A stretch of DNA of 64,000 nucleotides, taken from assembly GCF_040227235.1 (NCBI RefSeq), contig NZ_JBELNZ010000004.1:62001-126000 (forward strand), in the 5' to 3' direction. Positions within the stretch are counted from its first letter, which is position 1; every line of letters begins with the position of its first letter. Below, one piece after another: positions 26,424 through 34,272 of the stretch. The notes below the pieces were generated by a model. It made no database searches. It was not told the origin of the DNA and was given only the letters and a program-made list of their open reading frames with translations. This DNA is from Parafrigoribacterium_A soli. GTDB taxonomy: Bacteria; Actinomycetota; Actinomycetes; Actinomycetales; Microbacteriaceae. A program made the translations under genes and the position numbers.

Positions 26424-27350
26424 TCAGCCGACGGGGATGCCGAGCAGATCGCGATTGATCGTGGCCGCCGCGCGCGCCCCGGCGCCGGCCGCGACGATGA
26501 GCTGCTGGGGGCCCGGAGCAGTGGAGTCTCCCGCGGCGTAGACCCCGGGGACGCTTGTGCGGCCTGCGCCGTCTGTCACCACGTAGCCATCGTCGTCGAG
26601 CGCGATGTCGAGCGCTGCCGCGTAATCGAGCGCGGCATCCCATTTCGGGCGTACAAAGCCACCCTCTACGCGCACCCGCTCACCGTCATCCAACAGCACG
26701 GAGGCGACGATGCCATCCTGACCCAGGATGTCGATGATCGGGCGGCGTTTCACCCGGACACCGCGCACGGACAGAAGTTCCTGCTCCTCCTCGGTGATGA
26801 CGCCGATGCCGTTGGTAAAGACCGTGAGAGAGCGACTCCAGTGCGAGATCAAGAGCGCACGCCACATCAGATCGTCCGTTTCACCGATGAGAGCGAGCGG
26901 TTTGCTGCTCTGCTCATAGGCATCGCACTCGACGCAGCTGAACAGGCCGATTCCGTAGTACGACGCCATGCTCGGCAGCGCGGGCAGGGTCTCTCGGAGC
27001 CCGCTCGCGATCAGGACGACCGGCGCGGTCACGGTGCGCGCGGGCGAGGCGTTGACCCGACTCGTGTGGATCTCGAAACCGCCTTCCCCCCGCGCAACGC
27101 TCTCGACTTGCCCGAGGTGATGCTCCACCCCCGAATATGCGGAGAGTTCGGTGAGCCCCAGCTTGCGCAGCTTGTGGGGAGTGATGCCGTCGCGGGTGAG
27201 GAAGCCGTGCGCCTGCAGCGTCACGGAATTGCGCGGTCGATTGCTGTCGAGGAGGATGACGGTTCTGCGGGCACGGACGAGATTGAGCGCCGCCGAGAGA
27301 CCCGCGGGTCCCGCACCGATGATCACGACATCGGCGTCGGCACCGTTCAC
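26424..27350 (-). CDS. Thioredoxin-reductase-like FAD/NAD(P) oxidoreductase
   Basis: This 308-residue enzyme has an FAD-binding motif at the N-terminus (VVIIGAGPAGLSAALNL), a redox-active C139-VE-C142 pair in the position used by thioredoxin reductases, and the second FAD motif VPGVYAAGDST near the C-terminus. The pyridine-nucleotide motif is weak (LALIGETDDLMW, lacking the usual GGG), so it may use an unusual donor or act as a reductase-like protein rather than the housekeeping TrxB. Its GTG overlaps the gltX stop (GTGA), indicating coupling. Confidence 0.88.
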   Translation of the reverse strand: MNGADADVVIIGAGPAGLSAALNLVRARRTVILLDSNRPRNSVTLQAHGFLTRDGITPHKLRKLGLTELSAYSGVEHHLGQVESVARGEGGFEIHTSRVNASPARTVTAPVVLIASGLRETLPALPSMASYYGIGLFSCVECDAYEQSSKPLALIGETDDLMWRALLISHWSRSLTVFTNGIGVITEEEQELLSVRGVRVKRRPIIDILGQDGIVASVLLDDGERVRVEGGFVRPKWDAALDYAAALDIALDDDGYVVTDGAGRTSVPGVYAAGDSTAPGPQQLIVAAGAGARAAATINRDLLGIPVG

Positions 27351-28831
27351 AAGGTCTTCCTGAACCTCTCCAGGCGCGCAAGAGTGGACTCCTTGCCGAG
27401 GATGACCATCGACTCGAACAGCGGCGGGCTGATGCGCTTTCCGCTGATCGCGGTGCGCAGCGGGCCGAATGCGACCCGCGGCTTGAGCCCTGCGCCGTCC
27501 ACGAGGGAAGCCCGCAGCACGCGCTCGAGTTCCTCGTGCGACCAGGCGTTCAGCTGCTCGAGGGTCGCGATGGCCGCGTCGAGCACGATCGCGGCGTCGG
27601 GGCCGGGAAGGGCATCCGCGTCGAAGGTGATCTCGTCATCCGGGGTGAAGAGGAAGCCGAGCAGGCCCGGCGCATCGCCGAGAAGCTGCATGCGCTCCTG
27701 CACGAGCGGGCCGGCCTCGCGAAGGATCGCCTTCTGCGCCGGGGTCGGCGGGTCGGAGACATACTCCGAGAGGTATGGAACGAGCCGAGCCTCGAAGTCC
27801 TCGGCTTCGAGCAGTCGGATGTGGTCGCCGTTGATCGACTCCGCCTTCTTCAGGTCGAAGCGGGCCGGGTTCGGGTTGACGTCGGAGACGTCGAAGGCGG
27901 CGACCATCTCGTCGATCGAGAACACGTCCCGGTCGTGGCTGAGCGACCAGCCGAGCAGCGCGAGGTAGTTGATGAGGCCCTCGCGGATGAAGCCGCGCTC
28001 ACGGTGGTGGAACAGGCTCGAGGAGGGGTCACGCTTGGAGAGCTTCTTGTTGCCCTCGCCCATGACGTAGGGCAGGTGGCCGAAGCGCGGGATGGCCTTC
28101 GCCAGACCAATCTCGATGAGGGCGTGGTACAGCGCGATCTGCCGCGGCGTGCTCGAGAGCAGGTCCTCGCCGCGCAGTACGTGGGTGATGCCCATGATCG
28201 CGTCGTCGACCGGATTCACGAAGGTGTAGAGCGGGATGCCATTCGGGCGCACGACGACGAAGTCGGTGAAGGAGCCGGCCGGGAAGGTGATCTCGCCGCG
28301 AACGAGGTCGTCGAAGCTCAGCTCGGTGTCCGGCACCCGCAGGCGCAGCGCCGGCTCGCGGCCCTCGGCGCGATACGCGGCCTTCTGCTCCTCGCTGAGG
28401 TCGCGCTCGAAGTTGTCGTAGCCCTGCTTGGGGTCGCGGCCGTTCGCGATGTTGCGGGCCTCGATCTCCTCGCCGGTGGCGAAGCTCTCATAGAGGTAGC
28501 CGGCCTGCTTGAGCTGCTCGATCACGCCGGCATAGATGCCGTGGCGCTGCGACTGGCGGTACGGAGCGCCTGGCCCGCCGACGCCCTCGCCCTCGTCCCA
28601 GTCGATGCCAAGCCAGGCGAGGCCGTCGAGCAACTGCAGGTAGCTCTCTTCGCTGTCGCGGGCGGCATCCGTGTCTTCGATGCGAAAGATCAGCTTGCCG
28701 CCGGTGTGCCTCGCGTACGCCCAGTTGAACAGGGCGGTGCGGATGAGCCCGACGTGCGGCGTGCCGGTCGGTGATGGGCAGAACCGCACGCGAACGTCGG
28801 AGCCGGATGCGGTGGTGAAGGTGGCAGACAT
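27347..28831 (-). CDS. gltX: Glutamyl-tRNA synthetase
   Basis: This 494-residue class I aminoacyl-tRNA synthetase charges tRNA-Glu (and in many actinobacteria also tRNA-Gln, later amidated). The HIGH-type motif is in CPSPTGTPHVGLIRTALFNW near the N-terminus and the KMSKS-type motif is KLSKRD near residue 250. The ATG at 28831 (MSATFTTASG) gives normal length; the longer frame to 28876 is not supported. Confidence 0.97.
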   Translation of the reverse strand: MSATFTTASGSDVRVRFCPSPTGTPHVGLIRTALFNWAYARHTGGKLIFRIEDTDAARDSEESYLQLLDGLAWLGIDWDEGEGVGGPGAPYRQSQRHGIYAGVIEQLKQAGYLYESFATGEEIEARNIANGRDPKQGYDNFERDLSEEQKAAYRAEGREPALRLRVPDTELSFDDLVRGEITFPAGSFTDFVVVRPNGIPLYTFVNPVDDAIMGITHVLRGEDLLSSTPRQIALYHALIEIGLAKAIPRFGHLPYVMGEGNKKLSKRDPSSSLFHHRERGFIREGLINYLALLGWSLSHDRDVFSIDEMVAAFDVSDVNPNPARFDLKKAESINGDHIRLLEAEDFEARLVPYLSEYVSDPPTPAQKAILREAGPLVQERMQLLGDAPGLLGFLFTPDDEITFDADALPGPDAAIVLDAAIATLEQLNAWSHEELERVLRASLVDGAGLKPRVAFGPLRTAISGKRISPPLFESMVILGKESTLARLERFRKTL

Positions 28832-28888
28832 TGGTTCAATTCTATGGGCCGCCTCCTTGGTCCGGCGCGGGTGCACCGGTTGGCGCGC

Positions 28889-28955
28889 AGGTCGAAGGAA
28901 CTTGTGCCCGATAGGCGGAGGTCGAAGGAACTTTTCGCGCGGGAATGCGCATTCC
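28889..28955. repeat. 15-bp direct repeat and palindrome upstream of gltX
   Basis: AGGTCGAAGGAACTT occurs at 28889-28903 and 28919-28933, exactly 30 bp apart. A perfect 14-bp palindrome, GGAATGCGCATTCC, lies at 28942-28955, next to the stop of the HAAS gene. Function is unknown; promoter-linked operators or a terminator are possible. Confidence 0.8.
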
Positions 28956-28957
28956 TC

Positions 28958-29596
28958 CTACACGAGTGGCTTTCGTCGACGCAGCGCCCGCCAGAGCAGC
29001 CAGATGCCGACCACGACGTTGACTACTACCCCCAGCAGGACATCGGTCCGGAAGGTGTCGAAGATACTGGGGATGAACGGAAGTTCCGGATTCACAATGG
29101 TCTGTCCAGGAGCAAGACCTGACGTCTGTTCAGAGGCCCTTATTGCACGATCGATCAGCACCGAAACGAGCGCTCCAATTATGATCGCGACTGGCAGCGT
29201 CACCGTCGCCACCCACTTCTCCCAGGTGCGCCAGGACTTCGACAGCCAGACCAGGGCCATACCCACGAACCACCCGAGGAACGGGATGACGATTCCGCCG
29301 AACGCCACCATCAATGCGGCCAGGACGGTGTACCAGCGCGGATCCTGCGGGCGCGACGCAGCAGGCGCGGGGGCAGGCGGGGGCGCGGCAACTCCTCCGC
29401 GCGCCTCCGCCGCGATGAACACCGGGTCGCCGAGTGCCTCGATGCGAGCGGCCGCGGTTGCCGGGTCGAGTCCGTCCAGCTCCTCGGTGATGCCCGCGAC
29501 GATCTCGCGGCTCACCTCGCTCGGCACATCGCTGAGCGCGGCCTCGAGCCCGGCCAGATAGCTACGGACGACCTGTGGTTGCGCGTCAGTCGACAT
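28958..29596 (-). CDS. HAAS-domain membrane protein (PadR partner)
   Basis: This 212-residue protein starts with a helical HAAS-like segment (VRSYLAGLEAALSDVPSEVSREIVAGITEEL), an Ala/Pro linker, and about four transmembrane helices. Such proteins are almost always encoded next to PadR regulators, as here (11-bp overlap), and are thought to act as membrane sensors or transport modulators. Function is unproven. Confidence 0.85.
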   Translation of the reverse strand: MSTDAQPQVVRSYLAGLEAALSDVPSEVSREIVAGITEELDGLDPATAAARIEALGDPVFIAAEARGGVAAPPPAPAPAASRPQDPRWYTVLAALMVAFGGIVIPFLGWFVGMALVWLSKSWRTWEKWVATVTLPVAIIIGALVSVLIDRAIRASEQTSGLAPGQTIVNPELPFIPSIFDTFRTDVLLGVVVNVVVGIWLLWRALRRRKPLV

Positions 29597-29924
29597 GACG
29601 TTCCTCTCTGATGAAATCTTCGACGGCGCTCACGAACGGCGCCCACTGCTGGCGGAAGGTCGCGAGTTCGCGCGTTCCGCCAGCAGTGAGCCGGTAGTAC
29701 TTGCGCACTGGTCCCGCATCCGATGCCTTGTCGAAGGTGCTGACGAGGCCCTGGCTGCGAAGTCGGGACAGCATCGGATACAGGGTTCCGATGCTCGCGA
29801 TGAGCCCGCGCGCGATGAGCGTTTCAGACAGCTGCCAGCCGTACATCGGCTCGCGTGCGAGGGCGCCGAGCACGCAGTACTCGACCACGCCCTTGCGCAG
29901 CTGCGTGCCGACATCCGCTGTCAT
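29586..29924 (-). CDS. PadR-family transcriptional regulator
   Basis: This 112-residue winged-helix protein shows the PadR core (LRKGVVEYCVLGALAREPMYGWQLSETL, then GTLYPMLSRLRSQGLV and YYRLTAGG). It probably represses its own operon with the HAAS protein. The ATG at 29924 is used; an in-frame GTG at 29933 is an alternative, closer to an AAGG sequence. A short inverted repeat, ACAC-6-GTGT at 29932-29945, near the start may be its operator. Confidence 0.93.
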   Translation of the reverse strand: MTADVGTQLRKGVVEYCVLGALAREPMYGWQLSETLIARGLIASIGTLYPMLSRLRSQGLVSTFDKASDAGPVRKYYRLTAGGTRELATFRQQWAPFVSAVEDFIREERHVD

Positions 29925-30028
29925 GCAGTGCACACTACCTTGTGTCGCACGCTACTGCAATGCTCGGGACGGTAACCCAAAGTTGACCTGACAGGAATGA
30001 GGGAGATTTCATGCCATCCGCGTGAGAA

Positions 30029-30066
30029 GGAGGAGAAATGGTGCGAGCGAGACGCATTTCTCCTCC
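30029..30066 (-). terminator. Hairpin downstream of the YeiH gene
   Basis: A perfect 12-bp stem, GGAGGAGAAATG (30029-30040) with CATTTCTCCTCC (30055-30066), and a 14-base loop lie just after the YeiH stop. On the minus strand a pyrimidine-rich tail follows. The stretch 29946-30089 holds nothing else I can identify. Confidence 0.7.
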
Positions 30067-30089
30067 CTTTCCGTCGCGACCGCTGCCGC

Positions 30090-31085
30090 CTAGGAGACGT
30101 GCACCGCCACAAGAGCCATCCCGGCGATCGCGGCCCAGGACAGCACGCCCACGACCATCGAGCGCAGTCCGGAGCCGATGAGCTTCTCCAGCCGGATGGC
30201 GCTGCCGAGCCCGAAGAGCGCCATCGACAGCATCACGGTCTGAACGAGGTCCGCGGCGTTGAGTACTGGCGCGGGGAGGGGGACAAAGGTTCGCAGCAGC
30301 ACGGCGGCGATGAATCCGGCGACGAAGAGCGGCACGATGGGCGGACGCTTCTCCCCCTCGACCGGGCCGCGCGTGCGACGCACGATCACGGAGGCGGTCG
30401 CGACCATCGGCGCGAGCATGAGCACACGGGTGAGCTTCACCACGACAGCGATCGCGAGCGCCGCCGCTCCCGCGGTCTGCGCGGTGGCCACCACCTGGCC
30501 GACGTCGTGCACGCTCGCGCCCACCCACTGGCCGAACTGGTGGGTGGTCAGCCCGAGCGGCGCGTGCAGCAGCGGCAGCACGGCGATCGCGAGCGTGCCG
30601 AACAGCGTCACGAGCGCCGCGGGGGTCGCCTGGTCCTCGTGCTTGGTGCGGCTGACCGCGCTCATCGCGCCGATCGCCGAGACACCACAGATCGAGAAGC
30701 CCGTCGCGATCAGCAGCGGCTCATCCCCGGGCAGCCGGAAGACCTTGCCGAGCCCCCAGGTGATGCCGAAGGTCAGCAGCACGATGAGCACCGTGAGCCC
30801 AATCGCGACCCAGCCGAGGTGCGCGATGTCGACGAGGCTGAGCTTGAGTCCGAGCAGCACGATGCCGACGCGCATGAGCCGCTTTGCCGCGAGCGTCAGC
30901 CCCGGCTTCAGCGCGCCATCGATCTGCCTGCGCGCGGGCACGATCTGCCCGACGATGATTCCGAGGGCGACGGATGCTGTCAGCAGCGGCACCCCGGGAA
31001 ACAGCCAGTGAATGCCAAAGGCGATGATCGTCGCAACGCCGGCCGCGACGATGCCCGGCACCCACCGCATCCGCACCACCGTCAC
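30090..31085 (-). CDS. YeiH-family membrane transporter (putative sulfate exporter family)
   Basis: This 331-residue protein has about ten transmembrane helices and the family signatures GIVLLGLKLSLVDI, GFSICGVSAIGAMS and GASVHDVGQVVATA. Members are annotated as putative sulfate or sulfonate exporters on limited evidence. The start lies 9 bp from a 97-bp inverted repeat, so its promoter may be inside that repeat. The nearby TauE/SafE gene at 59079 is a separate sulfur-export-type gene. Confidence 0.92.
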   Translation of the reverse strand: MTVVRMRWVPGIVAAGVATIIAFGIHWLFPGVPLLTASVALGIIVGQIVPARRQIDGALKPGLTLAAKRLMRVGIVLLGLKLSLVDIAHLGWVAIGLTVLIVLLTFGITWGLGKVFRLPGDEPLLIATGFSICGVSAIGAMSAVSRTKHEDQATPAALVTLFGTLAIAVLPLLHAPLGLTTHQFGQWVGASVHDVGQVVATAQTAGAAALAIAVVVKLTRVLMLAPMVATASVIVRRTRGPVEGEKRPPIVPLFVAGFIAAVLLRTFVPLPAPVLNAADLVQTVMLSMALFGLGSAIRLEKLIGSGLRSMVVGVLSWAAIAGMALVAVHVS

Positions 31086-31093
31086 GCCGATTC

Positions 31094-31190
31094 CGTTGGT
31101 CGAGTAGCGAGGAACGAGCGTATCGAGACCCCTGTGACCGTGGCTTCGTCCCGGTCTCGATACGGCCGCTGGCGGCCTGCTCGACCAACG
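31094..31190. repeat. Dispersed inverted-repeat element, GGTCTCGATACG type
   Basis: CGTTGGTCGAG...TATCGAGACC (31094-31130) is mirrored by GGTCTCGATACG...CTCGACCAACG (31153-31190), forming a long imperfect palindrome of about 97 bp between two minus-strand genes. The style is that of intergenic REP-like elements; other copies are not in this window. Confidence 0.85.
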
Positions 31191-31206
31191 TGATTCGTCC
31201 GGCCCA

Positions 31207-31971
31207 CTAGCGGTTGCGCGCGGGGTTGCTCAGCGTGCCGATGCCCTCGACGGTGATGTCCACCGTCTGGCCCGCGACAAAGCCGCCGAGGCCCGCGGGC
31301 GTGCCGGTGATGATGATGTCGCCCGGCAGCAGCGTCCAGACATCCGAGGCGTATTCGAAGATCTCGGCGAAGCCGTGCAGCATGTCCTTGGTGTTGCCGT
31401 GGCGGCGCGGTTCACCGTCGACGTAGGTCTGAATCTCGAGCGAGGTCGTGTCGAGTTCGGTCTCGATCCAGGGGCCGATCGGGCAGAAGGTGTCGTAGCC
31501 CTTGGCCCTGGCCCACTGGCCGTCGATGAACATCTGGTCGCGCGCGGAGACGTCATTGGCGATCGTGTAGCCAAAGACGTAGTCCGCGAAATCCGCCGCC
31601 TTGACCTGCTTCGCAATGCGACCGACGACCATGGCGATCTCACCCTCGTGCACGATGCGACCGTCGACCGGCGGGATGACGATCTCGTCACCCGGGCCCA
31701 CCACGGAGGTGTTCGGCTTGAGGAACAGCAGCGGAGCCTCTGGGCCCTCGGTGTGCATGTCGGCCTTGTGGTCGGCGTAGTTCAGGCCCACGCACACGAC
31801 CTTCGACCGCGGGATGACCGGCGCAAGGAGCTTCGCCTCGGAGAGCGGCACGCGCTCCCCCGTGGTGTCGTACCCGCTGAACATGGGGTCGCCGGCGAGC
31901 ACCACCAGTTCGTCCCCGTCCACGATTCCGTATCGTGGGTCAGCGCCGTTGCTAAATCGTGCGATCTTCAC
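31207..31971 (-). CDS. Fumarylacetoacetate hydrolase family protein
   Basis: This 254-residue enzyme belongs to the FAH superfamily of metal-dependent C-C hydrolases and decarboxylases. The metal-binding acidic pattern HEGEIAMVVGR (about residue 110) and IANDVSARDQM are present. Substrates in the family include fumarylpyruvate, oxaloacetate and 2-hydroxyhepta-dienedioate. The GTG start gives the usual short form (about 250-280 residues). It is alone between the REP-like element and ilvE; no aromatic-degradation genes are nearby, so fumarylpyruvate hydrolase or oxaloacetate decarboxylase activity are equally possible. Confidence 0.9.
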   Translation of the reverse strand: MKIARFSNGADPRYGIVDGDELVVLAGDPMFSGYDTTGERVPLSEAKLLAPVIPRSKVVCVGLNYADHKADMHTEGPEAPLLFLKPNTSVVGPGDEIVIPPVDGRIVHEGEIAMVVGRIAKQVKAADFADYVFGYTIANDVSARDQMFIDGQWARAKGYDTFCPIGPWIETELDTTSLEIQTYVDGEPRRHGNTKDMLHGFAEIFEYASDVWTLLPGDIIITGTPAGLGGFVAGQTVDITVEGIGTLSNPARNR

Positions 31972-32007
31972 TTGTACTACCGTTCTTGTCGAAATCTCTG
32001 CCGGACG

Positions 32008-33114
32008 TCAGGCGTCCAGTCGCATCATCCAGCCGTGTCGGTCTTCGCCGCGGCCGTACTGGATGTCGGTGAGCTCCTGTCGCAGCGACATCGTCAGCTC
32101 GCCCGCCACCGCATCCTCCGAGCCGATCGTGAAGTCCGCCGCCTTGAGCTGCGCGATCGGGGTGACGACCGCCGCCGTGCCGCAGGCGAAGACCTCCACG
32201 ATGTCACCGGATGCGACGCCGTCGCGCCACTCGTCGATCGTCACGCGCCTGCGCTCCACCCTGTGCCCGCGGTCCTCCGCGAGCTGCAGGATCGAGTCGC
32301 GCGTGATGCCCTCGAGGATGCTGTCGGACTCCGGCGTGACGAGCGTTCCGTCCTTGTAGACGAGCACGATATTCATGCCGCCGAGCTCCTCGATGTACTT
32401 TCCCTCCGCCGAGTCGAGGAACAGCACCTGGGCGCAGCCGTGGTCATAGGCCTCCGCCTGCGCGACGAGCGAGGACGCGTAGTTGCCGCCGGTCTTGGCA
32501 GCACCTGTGCCGCCCTTGCCCGCGCGAGCGTAATCGGTCGAGAGCCAGATCGACACCGGCGCGACGCCGCCGCTGAAGTATGCACCAGCGGGACTCGCGA
32601 TCACGTAGTAGTTGACCTTCTCCGCCGGTCGCACCCCGAGGAACGCCTCCTTGGCGAACATGAAGGGGCGCAGGTACAGGCTGGTCTCCGACGCATCCGG
32701 AACCCAGTCGCCGTCGACCGCGATCAGCTGCTTGAGCGACTCGATGAAGTACTCGGTGGGCAGCTGGGGCAGGGCGAGTCGCACGGCGGAGCGCTGCATC
32801 CTCGCGGCGTTCGCCTCGGGCCGGAACGACCAGATGGAGCCGTCGGCGTGCCGGTACGCCTTCAGCCCCTCGAAGATCTCCTGGCCGTAGTGCAGCACCG
32901 CGGCCGCCGGGTCGAGCGCGATCGGGCCGTACGGCTGCACGCGCGGGCGATGCCAGCCGCCCCTCTCCGACCAGCAGATGTCGACCATGTGGTCGGTGAA
33001 GTGCTTGCCGAAGCCCGGATTGGCCATGATGTCGGCGCGCTCGGCGGCGGAGCGTGCGGCCTCGTTCACGGTGACGGCGAACTCGAAAGCGGCCGGTGCG
33101 AGCAGGTTCTTCAT
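32008..33114 (-). CDS. ilvE: Branched-chain amino acid aminotransferase
   Basis: This 368-residue PLP enzyme catalyses the last step of valine, leucine and isoleucine synthesis (2-oxoacid plus glutamate). Visible signatures are YGQEIFEGLKAYRH, LYLRPFMFA, and the EELGGMNIVLVYKDG segment near the cofactor. The second ATG (33114) is chosen because AAGG is six bases upstream; the ATG at 33120 sits too close to it. leuB lies directly upstream, so the pair may be co-transcribed. Confidence 0.96.
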   Translation of the reverse strand: MKNLLAPAAFEFAVTVNEAARSAAERADIMANPGFGKHFTDHMVDICWSERGGWHRPRVQPYGPIALDPAAAVLHYGQEIFEGLKAYRHADGSIWSFRPEANAARMQRSAVRLALPQLPTEYFIESLKQLIAVDGDWVPDASETSLYLRPFMFAKEAFLGVRPAEKVNYYVIASPAGAYFSGGVAPVSIWLSTDYARAGKGGTGAAKTGGNYASSLVAQAEAYDHGCAQVLFLDSAEGKYIEELGGMNIVLVYKDGTLVTPESDSILEGITRDSILQLAEDRGHRVERRRVTIDEWRDGVASGDIVEVFACGTAAVVTPIAQLKAADFTIGSEDAVAGELTMSLRQELTDIQYGRGEDRHGWMMRLDA

Positions 33115-33148
33115 GGTCATCCTTCTGTGGTGCGTCGTGGAGTGTGCG

Positions 33149-34201
33149 TCAGGCCCGCAGCGCTCCGGCGATGGCGTCGCCCACCTCTGTGGTCGACCGG
33201 GCGGAACTGCCGCGGGATGCCAGATCGGCCGTCACCGCCGCCGTGACCCTGGCGGCGGCATCCGCGTGCCCGAGCGAGTCGAGCAGCAGTGCCACGGAGA
33301 GGATCGCCGCGGTGGGGTCGGCCAACTGCTGGCCTGCGATGTCTGGAGCGGAACCGTGAACCGGCTCGAACATGCTGGGGAAGGCTCCGTCGGGATTGAT
33401 ATTGCCCGAGGCCGCCAGTCCTATTCCGCCGCTGATCGCGCCGGCAAGATCGGTGATGATGTCGCCAAAGAGGTTGTCTGTGACGATCACGTCAAATCTA
33501 CTGGGTTTGGTGACCATGAAGATAGTCGCCGCGTCGACGTGCAGATAGTCGACTGAGACCTGCGGATACTCGGCAGAGACCGCGTCGACGGTGCGCTGCC
33601 AGAGCGAGCCTGCATTCACGAGCACGTTGGTCTTGTGCACGAGGGTGAGCTTCTTCGCGGGCCGACTGTTGGCCGTCTCGAAGGCGAAGCGCACCACGCG
33701 CTCGACGCCGAAGGCGGTATTGATCGACACCTCGGTGGCGATCTCCTGCGCAGTGCCCACGCGGATGCCGCCGCCGTTGCCGACGTACGGCCCCTCCGTT
33801 CCCTCCCGCACCACGACGAAATCCACCTCGCCAGGGTCGCTGAGCGGTGATTCGACCGAGGGAAAGACGCGCGTCGGGCGCAGATTCACGTAGTGATCGA
33901 AGGCGAAGCGGAGCTTGAGCAGCAAGCCGCGCTCGATGATGCCGCCCTTGAGCCTTGGGTCGCGGGGGTCGCCGCCGACGGCACCGAGGAGGATGGCGTC
34001 GTGCCGCTTCAGCGACTCGAGGTCGGCGTCGGAGAGGATCTCGCCGGTGGCCAGGAAGTGGGTGGCACCGAACGGGTAGTCCGTCGTGTTCACGACCACG
34101 TCATCCGGCACGGCGACTCGGAGCACCTTCACGGCCTCGGCGATGACCTCCGGCCCGATGCCGTCTCCCGCGATGACGGCAAGGTCGATGGTGCGCGGCA
34201 T
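33149..34201 (-). CDS. leuB: 3-isopropylmalate dehydrogenase
   Basis: This 350-residue enzyme oxidatively decarboxylates 3-isopropylmalate in leucine synthesis with NAD+ and Mg2+. It shows IAGDGIGPEVIAEA, GAVGGDPRDPR, LRPTRVFPSVESPL, the metal site VDAATIFMV and DNLFGDIITDLAG, and EPVHGSAPDIAGQ. The ATG at 34201 is 72 bp from the DUF2207 gene stop. Confidence 0.96.
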   Translation of the reverse strand: MPRTIDLAVIAGDGIGPEVIAEAVKVLRVAVPDDVVVNTTDYPFGATHFLATGEILSDADLESLKRHDAILLGAVGGDPRDPRLKGGIIERGLLLKLRFAFDHYVNLRPTRVFPSVESPLSDPGEVDFVVVREGTEGPYVGNGGGIRVGTAQEIATEVSINTAFGVERVVRFAFETANSRPAKKLTLVHKTNVLVNAGSLWQRTVDAVSAEYPQVSVDYLHVDAATIFMVTKPSRFDVIVTDNLFGDIITDLAGAISGGIGLAASGNINPDGAFPSMFEPVHGSAPDIAGQQLADPTAAILSVALLLDSLGHADAAARVTAAVTADLASRGSSARSTTEVGDAIAGALRA

Positions 34202-34272
34202 AGAGGTCCTCCAGCGAGACAGTTGAATGCTCTCAGGATACCGCGTGCCTTCCGCGCGCTCTTGCGCCCGGG

